In this document: one piece after another, positions 24,271-33,060 of the stretch
How positions within the stretch are numbered: the first letter of the stretch is position 1
Layout of the letters: each line of letters begins with the position of its first letter
Origin: an uncultured Christensenella sp.
Lineage (GTDB): Bacteria; Bacillota; Clostridia; Christensenellales; Borkfalkiaceae
DNA: 64,000 nt
Direction of reading: 5' to 3'
Assembly: GCA_910585685.1 (NCBI GenBank)
Contig: CAJUEO010000001.1
Span: forward strand, 148,520-212,519
The notes under the pieces: generated by a model
Database searches by the model: none
Told to the model about the DNA's origin: nothing
Seen by the model: only the letters and a program-made list of their open reading frames with translations
Program-made: the position numbers and the translations under genes

Positions 24271-27200
24271 TATTCTGACTTTTCTCCGTCGTCAGGAGTT
24301 TCCGTCGTGTTTTCCTCAACGGGAGTTTCTTCCGTGGGAACATCTTCAACAGGTGTTGCGGTTTCTTCTACGGGAGTTTCCTCTTTTTGAGGCTCTTCAA
24401 CGGGCGCTTGCTCGGTTGTCTCTTGCTCGACAGCTTCGCTTGCGGTTTCTTCTGCGTCTGCATTGTCGCTTACTTTTTTAACGTAGCGCTTGCGTTGACG
24501 GTAAGGCGTTTTGTCGTTTGTGGGGTTTTTCTTCTTAATGTTTTTAAGAATGCTTCTTACGAACAATACGACAAGTGTGAACAACAGTACAACAACAAGT
24601 ATAATCGACGCAATGTAAAGCATTAAGTCGCCAAAGTTGTTGGTTTCTTCTTCCTCGTCGGTGTTGCCGTCGTCCGAACCGCTGTCCGTGTTGAGCGTTA
24701 TCGATTGGTCGATTGCCGAATAGTCGATAAACACGTTTTGCGAGTTTTGAGCTTCATCTCTGTAGTTGAAGTATGCGAGCGTTTCGCTGAAGTCGGTAAC
24801 TTTATACGCGTAGCCCGTTTCTCCCTCGTTTGCGGTGTTCTGGTTGAAAGGAATATATGCCTTTGAGTCGTACAGGTTATAGGTGTGGTATTTTGCCTCG
24901 TATCCGACGCTTGCCTTGATTTCGTCAACTTCAGCCTGCGTAAGCACGCCGTCCTCTACAAGCTGCTGTTCAAAGTAAGAAATGTTTTCGTCGTTCGAGG
25001 GGATAACGTCAAGCTTATCCTTTTCGATAAGTTTCTGTCTGAACGCTTCTACAACTCTGTCCTCGTACTCACCGACAAGGGTGGAGTAGTTGCTCGAAGT
25101 TATCGAGTATGCGCTGTAATCGAACGCTACTGCGCCGCTTGCAAAGTTTCCGTCCTTGTCAACGCCCGTCTGGGTGCGGTCTCCGCTCCAAAGTTCGAGG
25201 CGGTATTTCTTGGACTCGCTGCCCGTGTGAATGAAGAAGTTTACCGTTTCCCACTCACCGTGCGTATCTCCTACAGTTGCAAAGAACTGTTTATTCCACG
25301 ACGTTTCGGCTGCAAGTTCGCTGTCGAAGTTATTTACTTCGGTAGTTCTTTCAAGCTTACCGTCCTTGTTGACTTCAAGGTAGTAGTAGGTTCCGTCTAC
25401 GCACTCGAATACGCGCGTGCCGTCGGTGCTTACAAGGTAGTGGTCGGCAACCTTAGTCGCTTCCTTGTCGCTGTAATAGGTTTCTCCGTCTACAAGCTTG
25501 TCGAAAGAAACTGTTTCTCCGTTCTCATTGTAGAAGGTGTTGTGCTCGTACTTATAATTCTTGAAAGACTTGGTAAGGTTATATAGATTTGCAAAAACTT
25601 TGCCGTTGTCATCTTCGTAAAGTCCGTCGTTGCGAACCTTATAAACGATGTGTTCGCGGTGTTCGGCTTCTTTCCAATCCGAGTCAAACTCTTTGTCGAG
25701 TACGTTGCCTTCTTCGTCATAGTAGAAGGAGTAGGCAGGGGTTTCGTAGCCGAGCAGCTTTCTCGTATCGTTTGCGTCTACAAGATAGATGTACGCCTGA
25801 GCGCCTTCGCTTACCTTGACCTTTATAGATATGGTTTCGTAGCTGTTTGCCGAAACGGTTTTTGCTTCTCCTGCAAATCCGTAGTTAGAGTTGAGCGAGT
25901 AGAATACCGTGTCGTCCGTCTTATTGTCCCAATCTTCCTTGGTAGCCTTTCTGTAAATCTTGCCGTCGGCAGTAGTAACTACCGCGCCGCTGTAATCGTC
26001 CTCCGCAACAACGTAGTAGTTGGTTACGGTGTCCTCGGTTGCGCCTGCCTTGTCTGCATAAGCCCTTAAATTATTAATAATGATAAGGGGCTGATAGCAC
26101 TCTTCACCGAATACGGCGTTCCAATTTGCTTCGGCTTTGAATGCGGAAGCTATAAGGTTCCAGGTATCGTAATTTTCCGCGTAGTCCTTGTTTACAAGTC
26201 CGGCAAGCTTATTGGTGTTAAGTCCGTCGAACGAGAAGTTGCCGTTCGTTTCGGTTATCATCGAGTTAGCGCCGTTATAGCCGTTGTATTTGGAGGGCTG
26301 CGAAATTTCGTTTCTTATATCCGAAATACCCGTAGTTGCGTCAAATTCAAAGCCGCTTTCGTCAGTGCTCTCTTCGGTGAAAGCCAACACCATCGTGCGT
26401 TCTCCGCTTGTGGCAAGCTTGTAAACTTCTTCGTTGATATCGAGTATCTTTAAATCTGCGATTGCAGCCCAGCCGCCGGGATAGCTCTTTGCGCCGACAA
26501 TGTCGGTATTTCCGAGGCAGAAGTCAAGGCTGAATTCAGCTTTTTCGTCGGTTTCGTTCTTTACAAATGCAAAGCACTGAACCCAACCGTTGTATATATC
26601 CTCGTCGTCCTCGAAGTTTGTCTTGACGCCCGTCGAGTTGACTGTAATGCTTTGAGTGTTTTCGTCGTCGTTCTTGTCGTAAATCTTAGCGGTAAGGGGG
26701 GTAACGCCGTCCATATCGCTCGTCTTTACCCAGAATGAAATAAGCTTGTATTCGTCGCCTTCAAGCACAAACGCGGTTGCGCCCGTCGATTGGTTGACGG
26801 TGGTTGTGTACGCCGCGCCCCAGGCGGAGAACATAACAATCATATTTCCGCTTGCGTCGGGCAAGGTGTTGTCCTCTCCGAGCAGTGCGTCGTTCAAAAG
26901 CTTTGCGTAATCTTGGTTTGTGTTCTTAAATTCACTTGCCGTAAATCTGTGGTCGAGGTTGAAAGTTCCCAAAAGGTCGCCCTTGTCGGTATATCTTTCG
27001 TCAACGTTGGTCATAAGTCTTACGTTTTCGTCGAGCGCCTTTTCTGCAATATCGCTGAGTGTAGCGCCATTTGAAAGGGAAGTGGCGTACAACTTGTCCT
27101 CTGACTCCTGCGTGGTAAGTCCTGCCTGCGAGTTGTCGCGGTTAAAGTTTATTCCCTGATACTTTCTGTCGCCTATTTCCGAAGCAAGGTCAAGCGCATA

Positions 27201-28559
27201 ATAGAAATCATATGCGTGGCGCTTGTCCGTGCCGTTCGAAATCCTCATTTCCGCGTCGGCAATAAACTGTTTTTCCTCACCTTCGCTCATAAGCGTCGCG
27301 GCGGTGTTTGCGTCTTTAATCTTTTGGCTGTTCTCTTCATATGTGCAACCTTCCGAGTCGAGCGAGCGGTATTTGGTTACGGTTACGTCGTCGAAAAAGG
27401 CGTAGCCCGTACATTTTTCATCCTCTCCGCCGTTGCCGAGCCCCAATCTCAACTGAATGGTGCTTGCCGCAAAGTCGCAACCGTTGACGTAAACGGTGTA
27501 TTTAATCCAACCGTTGGAAGCCGTAGTCGTCACGCCGTCTTTTTCGGCTTGTGCTAAAATCTTTTCGGTGTTTATGCTCTTAATGGAAAAGGAGTCAAGC
27601 GAATTGCCCGAAACGGAATGAACAACGTCTATAAACGCGCCCTTGTCCTGCTCGTCGATAGCGCTGTAACCTTTGTCGAATTTAAGGTTGCTCGTCTTTA
27701 CCCAAAGCGAAATTTCGGCAGAGGTGTTTGCTTCCAAAGATATGGAGGTGGAGGAGTAGGACTGCTGCAGACCGTTATTCTTGCCGTCGGTCGTGTAGTT
27801 GTGAATCATAAGCACGTTGCCTATGGAGTTTTCCTTGTCCTCGTCCTCGAAGAGGTTGCCGTCGTCGTCGGCATAGACCTGCGTGTTGCCGTAATAGTGC
27901 TTACCGTCGCGCTGCTCATAGTCGCCGAGGTGAGTGCCGGGGTTTTCAAGTAACTCCTGTCTTACGCACTTGGTAAAGTCCTCGTCAAAATAAAACTCTC
28001 CGTCGTCCGCGTTTTTATAGACGGTTTGAGTGCCTAATTTATAGCCGTCCTCGTCGCTGCCGGTAATTCCGAAATAAGTTTCATAGCCCTGATTCTTAAT
28101 CCAGCTGTCCTTGACGTCGTCGCTCTTCAACAGCGCAGCGTATGAATCCTTGTAAAGAATGTCCGTCGAACGCATCGAGTTGTAGTCGACGTAATCCTCG
28201 TCGCTTGTCGACAGGTCGTTGTTGTAGTCGAGCGTCGAAGCAAGATTCTCGTCGGTGTGCTTGTCCCACGCAGCTTTTGACGTGCCGATTATACCCGACT
28301 TGACCGAAGAGTCACCCGACAGCGACCAGTCGCTTACGTTGTTAATCAGGTAAACGCCGTCCTCGGGAACGGTAAAGAATTCAAAGTTACCGTTTTTGAG
28401 AAGCTGGGTATCCTCTTTTACGGTAGGGGTGGGTTTTTTCTCCTCATCGTCCGTGTTTGTACAAGCGGCGGCAAGACCGGTACATGTTACCGATACGGCG
28501 CAGAGTGCCGCAATCAGCGATTTTCTTGTTCTTTTTCTGAAAGAGTAATTTTTAGCCAT
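24270..28559 (-). CDS. very large surface protein with jelly-roll-like modules, C-terminal membrane anchor and acidic cytoplasmic tail
   Basis: 1429 residues. A basic N-terminus (RKRTRKS) and hydrophobic core end in L-A-A-A-C near residue 33, a possible but imperfect lipobox. The exported part has at least three similar ~250-residue modules. Each has an N-G-N-F-E-like or beta-rich opening and a conserved strand such as ISLWVKTSNL, ISFWVKTSDM or ISIKVKVSEG, followed by D-F/Y-D-V-T-like strands; this recalls carbohydrate-binding jelly rolls of the CBM4/CBM9 type. Repeated short Y-x-D-x-x-G-x-x-Y/F segments lie between. A transmembrane helix (IASIILVVVLLFTLVVLFV) about 125 residues from the end precedes a Lys/Arg stop-transfer and a Glu/Thr/Pro/Val-rich tail. 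A CAGGAG box precedes the ATG. Ligand unknown. Confidence 0.75.
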   Translation of the reverse strand: MAKNYSFRKRTRKSLIAALCAVSVTCTGLAAACTNTDDEEKKPTPTVKEDTQLLKNGNFEFFTVPEDGVYLINNVSDWSLSGDSSVKSGIIGTSKAAWDKHTDENLASTLDYNNDLSTSDEDYVDYNSMRSTDILYKDSYAALLKSDDVKDSWIKNQGYETYFGITGSDEDGYKLGTQTVYKNADDGEFYFDEDFTKCVRQELLENPGTHLGDYEQRDGKHYYGNTQVYADDDGNLFEDEDKENSIGNVLMIHNYTTDGKNNGLQQSYSSTSISLEANTSAEISLWVKTSNLKFDKGYSAIDEQDKGAFIDVVHSVSGNSLDSFSIKSINTEKILAQAEKDGVTTTASNGWIKYTVYVNGCDFAASTIQLRLGLGNGGEDEKCTGYAFFDDVTVTKYRSLDSEGCTYEENSQKIKDANTAATLMSEGEEKQFIADAEMRISNGTDKRHAYDFYYALDLASEIGDRKYQGINFNRDNSQAGLTTQESEDKLYATSLSNGATLSDIAEKALDENVRLMTNVDERYTDKGDLLGTFNLDHRFTASEFKNTNQDYAKLLNDALLGEDNTLPDASGNMIVMFSAWGAAYTTTVNQSTGATAFVLEGDEYKLISFWVKTSDMDGVTPLTAKIYDKNDDENTQSITVNSTGVKTNFEDDEDIYNGWVQCFAFVKNETDEKAEFSLDFCLGNTDIVGAKSYPGGWAAIADLKILDINEEVYKLATSGERTMVLAFTEESTDESGFEFDATTGISDIRNEISQPSKYNGYNGANSMITETNGNFSFDGLNTNKLAGLVNKDYAENYDTWNLIASAFKAEANWNAVFGEECYQPLIIINNLRAYADKAGATEDTVTNYYVVAEDDYSGAVVTTADGKIYRKATKEDWDNKTDDTVFYSLNSNYGFAGEAKTVSANSYETISIKVKVSEGAQAYIYLVDANDTRKLLGYETPAYSFYYDEEGNVLDKEFDSDWKEAEHREHIVYKVRNDGLYEDDNGKVFANLYNLTKSFKNYKYEHNTFYNENGETVSFDKLVDGETYYSDKEATKVADHYLVSTDGTRVFECVDGTYYYLEVNKDGKLERTTEVNNFDSELAAETSWNKQFFATVGDTHGEWETVNFFIHTGSESKKYRLELWSGDRTQTGVDKDGNFASGAVAFDYSAYSITSSNYSTLVGEYEDRVVEAFRQKLIEKDKLDVIPSNDENISYFEQQLVEDGVLTQAEVDEIKASVGYEAKYHTYNLYDSKAYIPFNQNTANEGETGYAYKVTDFSETLAYFNYRDEAQNSQNVFIDYSAIDQSITLNTDSGSDDGNTDEEEETNNFGDLMLYIASIILVVVLLFTLVVLFVRSILKNIKKKNPTNDKTPYRQRKRYVKKVSDNADAEETASEAVEQETTEQAPVEEPQKEETPVEETATPVEDVPTEETPVEENTTETPDDGEKSE

Positions 28560-28726
28560 ATAACTCCTGAATTTTTCGCGGCTTGCACCGCGAGCGTTTT
28601 CATAAAATAAAATTCGTACTTCTCTATTTTAATATAATAGTCTTTTTTAATCAAGCGTTTATCGCTCAAACATACGAAAAAAATTTATTATTTTGCTTAT
28701 TTTTGCAAAAACTAAGTAAAAAGATT

Positions 28727-29089
28727 ATGAACGCTAACAAAAAAAATTTCAAAGGAATATTATGCGGACTTATGACGGGGTCCGTAAACGGACTTTTCGG
28801 CGCCGGCGGCGGTATGGTCGTCGTGCCGCTTTTAAAGAATTTATTGGGCTATGAGGAAAAGCGCGCCCATGCCACGGCAATACTCATTATCGCGCCCGTG
28901 TGCGCCGCCAGCGCGATAATTTACCTTATAAACGGCTATTTCGACGCCGCCGTAACAATTCCTGCCGCCGTAGGAAGCGTGGCGGGCGGTCTTTTGGGCG
29001 CGTCGCTTTTAAACAAACTGCCCGAGTTCGTCGTCAATATAGTGTTTGTCGCGGTAATGCTTGCCGCAGGGCTGAGGATGCTGTTTTGA
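28727..29089 (+). CDS. half-length TauE/SafE-family permease, first subunit
   Basis: 120 residues from the ATG at 28727 (the ORF opens at 28583, but the upstream part is unlike the family). About four hydrophobic helices. The family signature G-x-x-x-G-x-x-N-G-L-F-G-A-G-G-G near residues 12-28 is the TauE/SafE repeat start. Full-length family members have two such repeats in one ~250-residue chain; here the second repeat is a separate gene overlapping by 4 bases. Family members export sulfite or organosulfur anions; the substrate here is unknown. No Shine-Dalgarno is visible. Confidence 0.8.
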   Translation: MNANKKNFKGILCGLMTGSVNGLFGAGGGMVVVPLLKNLLGYEEKRAHATAILIIAPVCAASAIIYLINGYFDAAVTIPAAVGSVAGGLLGASLLNKLPEFVVNIVFVAVMLAAGLRMLF

Positions 29090-29463
29090 GCTTTATATTT
29101 TATCTTTTGTCGGGCTTTGCCGCAGGGCTTCTCGGCGGAATGGGTATGGGCGGCGGCACTATATTAATTCCCGTTCTGACAATATTTCTCGGCGTCGAAC
29201 AGCACGTTGCGCAGGCGGCAAATTTAATAGCCTTTCTGCCTATGGCGGCGTTCTCTTTAAAGGTTCACAGCGACAAGGGGCTTTTAAAGGCGGACGGAGC
29301 GTGGTTTATAATTATACCTGCGGTGCTTACTTCGGTTGTTGGCGGTCTTGCCGCAGTCTATCTTCCAGGAGATATTTTGAAAAAGCTGTTCGGCGCCTTT
29401 TTAGTGGGGCTTGCGGTCAAGGGGCTTATCTCTTTAAAATTATCTGACCCTTTTGGCAAATAG
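29086..29463 (+). CDS. half-length TauE/SafE-family permease, second subunit
   Basis: 125 residues from a TTG at 29086 that overlaps the previous stop (TTGA). Four hydrophobic helices; G-F-A-A-G-L-L-G-G-M-G-M-G-G-G-T is the repeat signature, parallel to that of the first half. The two gene products together equal one normal TauE/SafE protein, so a heterodimer is the simplest model. The last 24 bases overlap the convergent spoVB gene. Confidence 0.8.
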   Translation: MSFIFYLLSGFAAGLLGGMGMGGGTILIPVLTIFLGVEQHVAQAANLIAFLPMAAFSLKVHSDKGLLKADGAWFIIIPAVLTSVVGGLAAVYLPGDILKKLFGAFLVGLAVKGLISLKLSDPFGK

Positions 29464-30945
29464 CTTTTTAAAGGGATTTAACGTGAACATTTCAAGGCAG
29501 TAGAGGCTGCCTGCGGTGAAGCCGAGTATGAGCGGCGCGCTGATGATAATCTGAAAAATGGGAGAAAGATAGCTTGCAACTATTCCGTTCAACAGCCAAC
29601 CGAAGAAGCAGGAAGCAATTATCACCAGAACGCTGTGCAAAGTATATCTTTTATAGGTTATTCCGCTGCATTTTTTCTTTAAAAGCCGCAAATTGAGTAC
29701 CGCGCATATTATTTCGTCCAGCCCGAAGCCGATTATGTACGAGTAAATTCCCAACCAGCGCGTAAGACATACGATGCACAAAAGCATTACCGCCGAGCCT
29801 ATGCCGAAGTACAATAGGGTGCGTTTTTCGCAGTTCATCGAGTTTAGCACCGTGTTGGTTATCATGGTAATGCACATCGGCAGAATTATAAACGCGCTTG
29901 CCTGTACTATTTTACCGCACAGCTCGTTGTCGTACAAAAATTCTCCTATCGCGCCGCCGAGCACAAACAGCACGGGTATCAGCATCGCGGCTATAAAAAT
30001 TGCCGCTTTAACCGTCTTTTCAACGTCGTAACGCACGGCGTTTTTGTTGTTTTTATAGAAGTTTTCGGAAAGCTCGGGCGCGACGACTACCGCTATCGAG
30101 CCTATGAGCGCGGAGGGGGTAAACAGCATGGGTACCGCCATACCCATAAGTACGCCGTAAAGGCTTATAGCCTCAGAATTGGTAAATCCGCACATTGTCA
30201 TAAGCAGAGCCGGCAGAAGTACGGCAACAATCGAGTTGATAAGCGAGGTTGCGGTGCGCATTGCCGTAACGGGCGCGGCAGCCGAAATAAGCGGCTTTAA
30301 CTGCTGTTTGGGGTTTATGAACTTACCGCCCTTTTTAAAATACCAGAACAGCGAAACTATAAAGGAAAATATGTATGAAATTAATACGGCAAGCGTCGCG
30401 TTTCTCGCGCCCAAAACGGGGTCACCGACGCCCCAAATTAGCCAAATTCCGCAAAATACCATAACGGCGTCCTCTAACAGCTCGATTACGGAATAGGGCA
30501 AAAACTGCTTGTTTCCCCAAAAAGAACCGCGTATAACCGCATACACCGAGGTGAGAATAAGCCCGGGCAACAGCAGAACAAAAATTTGTATGCACCTGTC
30601 GTCGGAAAATAAAAAGCCGAGCGCGTTTCTGCACAAAAACAGTATAAGAGCGGTGGGTATTGTTATCACAAGCGTGCAAATTACGCCGGCCGTCACCGCC
30701 GAATGTCTGCCGCGGATATCCCCGTTTGCACCGCTCTTTGCCATAAGCCGCGATACGGTTACAGGCACGCCGCTCGAAGCAGCCGTCAAAAATACGGCAA
30801 AAACCGTCAGGCAAATCTGGTAAATACCCAGCCCTTCCGCGCCGATAATTCTCGATAAAACTATCCTGTAAAAAAAGCTTAACCCTTTTTCGACCGTTGA
30901 AAACACCGTCACTTGCGCGGCGGATTTGTAAATATTGTTCTTCAT
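29440..30945 (-). CDS. spoVB: SpoVB-like polysaccharide/lipid flippase (MOP superfamily)
   Basis: 501 residues with about 14 transmembrane segments. The start (KSAAQVTVFSTVEKGLSFFY) and the segment R-I-I-G-A-E-G-L-G-I-Y-Q are typical of stage V sporulation protein B and related lipid II/oligosaccharide flippases. In Bacillus SpoVB acts in spore cortex synthesis. Other MOP-family flippases (MurJ-like, Wzx) are alternatives; the GLGIYQ segment favours SpoVB. It converges on the TauE/SafE pair and overlaps it by 24 bases. Confidence 0.82.
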   Translation of the reverse strand: MKNNIYKSAAQVTVFSTVEKGLSFFYRIVLSRIIGAEGLGIYQICLTVFAVFLTAASSGVPVTVSRLMAKSGANGDIRGRHSAVTAGVICTLVITIPTALILFLCRNALGFLFSDDRCIQIFVLLLPGLILTSVYAVIRGSFWGNKQFLPYSVIELLEDAVMVFCGIWLIWGVGDPVLGARNATLAVLISYIFSFIVSLFWYFKKGGKFINPKQQLKPLISAAAPVTAMRTATSLINSIVAVLLPALLMTMCGFTNSEAISLYGVLMGMAVPMLFTPSALIGSIAVVVAPELSENFYKNNKNAVRYDVEKTVKAAIFIAAMLIPVLFVLGGAIGEFLYDNELCGKIVQASAFIILPMCITMITNTVLNSMNCEKRTLLYFGIGSAVMLLCIVCLTRWLGIYSYIIGFGLDEIICAVLNLRLLKKKCSGITYKRYTLHSVLVIIASCFFGWLLNGIVASYLSPIFQIIISAPLILGFTAGSLYCLEMFTLNPFKKLFAKRVR

Positions 30946-31014
30946 CTACATTATTCTACAAAATTCAACCTGCAAATATGAACATTTTCGTTATTTGCCG
31001 CGTATGATATAGAA

Positions 31015-31296
31015 ATGTTTACGCTCGTTTCGGACAGAAGCAAATATTTCAGAATAAAGTGCGTTGCGACGCGCGCGGAGATTGAAAAGGAGCTTGGCTG
31101 CCCCGTTTTCGGCGAAATTTTCACAGGCGGAATAGTCGAGCTGGGAGAAAGAATGCGCGCCATACGCACTGGTCCCCACGACACCTATAAGACAATTTCG
31201 CAAAGACTGAAAATCGACGAGGAAGAGCTGAAAAAAGCAAATAATTTCAAGCCCTTATATCCGTCGTGCAGACTGTTTATACCGTGCAAAAAATAG
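31015..31296 (+). CDS. small LysM-domain protein
   Basis: 93 residues. The C-terminal half is a LysM-like domain: H-D-T-Y-K-T-I-S-Q-R-L-K-I-D-E-E-E-L-K-K-A-N-N-F and L-Y-P-S-C-R-L-F-I-P. LysM modules bind N-acetylglucosamine polymers such as peptidoglycan or the spore cortex. The N-terminal half (ELGCPVFGEIFTGGIVELGERM) is unassigned. No signal peptide, so it could act in the mother cell on the forespore, as spore-coat LysM proteins do; this is inference. A TATGAT -10-like box ends 6 bases before the ATG and no Shine-Dalgarno is present. Confidence 0.72.
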   Translation: MFTLVSDRSKYFRIKCVATRAEIEKELGCPVFGEIFTGGIVELGERMRAIRTGPHDTYKTISQRLKIDEEELKKANNFKPLYPSCRLFIPCKK

Positions 31297-31350
31297 TGCG
31301 TGAGCATATAATATATTACAAACTACAAACTCAATAAAACGGAGGTTAAA

Positions 31351-32001
31351 ATGTCATTTTTTTCCAACTTTCAATCGGACAAATGTCCCGGCACAATAAG
31401 CGGCAACCCCCTGAACGGAATGTGTGAAAAAGTTTGTATTCAGGCTCAAAAAATATTCGACGCCTGCATCAAACAAATTCAGATTGAAAATTACACGCTC
31501 ACGCTCACCGACGCCGTGCCTGCAAACCCTACATATCCTTTGACGTTCATAAGCGCAAGGTCGACTTCTTCGACAGGCAATATCACAAGCATAAACATCG
31601 AGCGCTTGCCCGACAAACCCAGCTGCGCGAGAGTGCAGGCCACAATTTCTATTCCCGTCGAAGTTCTGTACACCGACGCGAACGGAGTGGAGGGCGTGGC
31701 TCAGTCCGAAATCAGCGTTTCCGAGGACGTTCTCTTGTACGTTCCGGCTCCCTCGATTATGCCCTATAAGGCTACAAGCGAGGTTTCGGCAGTGTGCGCC
31801 GAGGGTAGATTTACCGACGGCACGTTCTCTGTAAACGCCTGCATTACGGTCATTTTGAAGATAGCTATCGACGTTGAAATTCTCGTTCCCAGCTACGGCT
31901 ATTGCGCAATTCCGCCTGCACAGGATTACTCGCAGGAAGTGTGCGCAGGCTTTTTCGAACTGCCGCTCTATCCTCAGGGCAGAACGTGTTCGAAGCAATA
32001 A
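31351..32001 (+). CDS. conserved Cys-containing protein, candidate spore-envelope component
   Basis: 216 residues, no signal peptide or membrane helix. The N-terminus has a cysteine pattern (K-C-P-G, M-C-E-K-V-C-I-Q, then D-A-C-I-K-Q). The body is beta-rich with Thr/Ser/Val strands: TISIPVEVLYTDANGVEG, VLLYVPAPSIMPYK. A second cysteine group follows near C-A-I-P-P and E-V-C-A-G-F-F. The strand pattern 'xxIPVxVxYTDxxG ... VxxPxPSxMP' recalls SPOCS-type domains in clostridial spore proteins, but I cannot prove membership. It starts after CGGAGG and is followed by its own terminator, so it is a single-gene unit beside a LysM protein and spoVB. Confidence 0.65.
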   Translation: MSFFSNFQSDKCPGTISGNPLNGMCEKVCIQAQKIFDACIKQIQIENYTLTLTDAVPANPTYPLTFISARSTSSTGNITSINIERLPDKPSCARVQATISIPVEVLYTDANGVEGVAQSEISVSEDVLLYVPAPSIMPYKATSEVSAVCAEGRFTDGTFSVNACITVILKIAIDVEILVPSYGYCAIPPAQDYSQEVCAGFFELPLYPQGRTCSKQ

Positions 32002-32021
32002 CTTAAAATTTGCAAAATTCA

Positions 32022-32049
32022 AAAAACGGCGGAGTTTCCGCCGTTTTTC
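32022..32049 (+). terminator. intrinsic terminator
   Basis: AAAAACGGCGGA (32022-32033) pairs with TCCGCCGTTTTT (32037-32048) around GTT, just after the stop at 32001. Confidence 0.88.
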
Positions 32050-32170
32050 TCGTCGAAATTCGGTTCTTTGGCTTTTAATTGAGTACTATGTCACACATAA
32101 TCGGCTAAAAATGCCGCTAAATTTGCTTAAAATGCTTTATTATTCAAGCAAAATATGCTAAACTTGATTT

Positions 32171-32866
32171 ATGAAAATTTTTGCGATAAGCGATTTGCAC
32201 CTGTCGGGTAAAGCAAAAAAACCTATGGATATTTTCGGTGTCGGCTGGGAAAATCACTTTGAAAAAATTAAAGAAGATTGGCTTTCGAGGGTTTCGGACG
32301 ACGACGTTGTTTTAATTGCCGGAGATATAAGCTGGGGCATTGATCTGGACGAGGGGCTTTACGATTTGCAAAGCTTGAAATGCCTGACGGGCAAAAAGGT
32401 TTTTATACGCGGCAATCACGACTATTGGTGGAACGGAATAACAAAACTCCGCCGCGCCGCACCAGACGAAAGTTTTTATTTTTTGCAGAATGACTGCGTT
32501 AAAATAGGCAACGTAATTATATGCGGTTCAAGGGGTTGGACATGCCCCGGAAGCAACGATTTTACCCCCGACGACATGCGCTTATACCTTCGCGAAGCCG
32601 AGCGTTTCAAGCTGTGTTTCGGCGCCGTCGAAAGAATAAAAGAGCCTTGCGACAGGCTGATTGCAATGATACATTATCCGCCTTTTTCCCAAAAATCTCC
32701 CGATACGGAATTTACCCGTCTGTTTGAAAAAGAGGGGGTTGAAAAGGTGGTTTTCGGTCACATTCACGGGGAAACTTTTTTCCCCTTCCGCACGCAGAAA
32801 AGCGGCGTGGAATACATTTTGACTTCCTGCGATAAAGTGGGGTTTACCCTGCAAAGAATTTTATAA
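32171..32866 (+). CDS. metallophosphoesterase (calcineurin-like)
   Basis: 231 residues. The dinuclear-metal motifs are in order: D-L-H (ISDLHL, residues 6-11), G-D (LIAGDISWG), G-N-H-D (RGNHDYWW), H (MIHYPPF) and G-H-I-H (VFGHIHGE). This is the Firmicutes single-domain type with unknown substrate. A -10-like TAAACT ends 6 bases before the ATG and there is no Shine-Dalgarno. Confidence 0.87.
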   Translation: MKIFAISDLHLSGKAKKPMDIFGVGWENHFEKIKEDWLSRVSDDDVVLIAGDISWGIDLDEGLYDLQSLKCLTGKKVFIRGNHDYWWNGITKLRRAAPDESFYFLQNDCVKIGNVIICGSRGWTCPGSNDFTPDDMRLYLREAERFKLCFGAVERIKEPCDRLIAMIHYPPFSQKSPDTEFTRLFEKEGVEKVVFGHIHGETFFPFRTQKSGVEYILTSCDKVGFTLQRIL

Positions 32867-32885
32867 AAAATCTGCCCTCGCACGC

Positions 32886-32914
32886 TTTACAACATTGAAA
32901 ATCTGTGCTATAAT
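32886..32914 (+). promoter_or_regulatory. SigA-type promoter of the pyr operon
   Basis: TTTACA (32886-32891), a 17-base spacer and TATAAT (32909-32914), with transcription expected to begin near 32921, giving a ~155-base leader before pyrB. Confidence 0.72.
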
Positions 32915-32920
32915 TTTAAA

Positions 32921-33060
32921 GAAAAAACCGTCGGGTTTAAAACGGGGCGGAACCAAACTTATGATATCGCAATTTATTAAAACGCAATAATAATTTCAAG
33001 CGGACGAATGCCGGAATATTTCGGTATTTTTGCCGCTTTTTTTCTGTCAAAAAATTTTTT
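32921..33060 (+). promoter_or_regulatory. pyr operon leader with terminator-like hairpin (putative attenuator)
   Basis: A composite hairpin has the outer stem AAGCGG (32998-33003) / CCGCTT (33033-33038) and an inner stem ATGCCG / CGGTAT, followed by a seven-T run (33037-33043), only ~30 bases before the pyrB ATG. A terminator there would stop the operon unless it is bypassed, so transcription attenuation is likely. The conserved PyrR anti-antiterminator sequence was not found, and no pyrR gene is nearby. The upstream part (32925-32960) has weak alternative pairing (CCGT/ACGG). Confidence 0.55.

Noticed and set aside
24885..25586. A 233-codon plus-strand frame inside the large surface-protein gene.
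   Set aside because: Low-complexity Val/Arg-rich shadow with no start signal; the minus-strand gene is continuous with signal peptide and anchor.
28583..28726. A longer start for the first TauE/SafE half.
   Set aside because: The extension reads through the leader of the divergent gene and has no family similarity; the ATG at 28727 precedes the repeat signature.
28727..29463. A frameshifted single TauE/SafE gene.
   Set aside because: Both halves have plausible starts and full repeat units with a coupled TTGA overlap; a frameshift cannot be excluded but is less likely.
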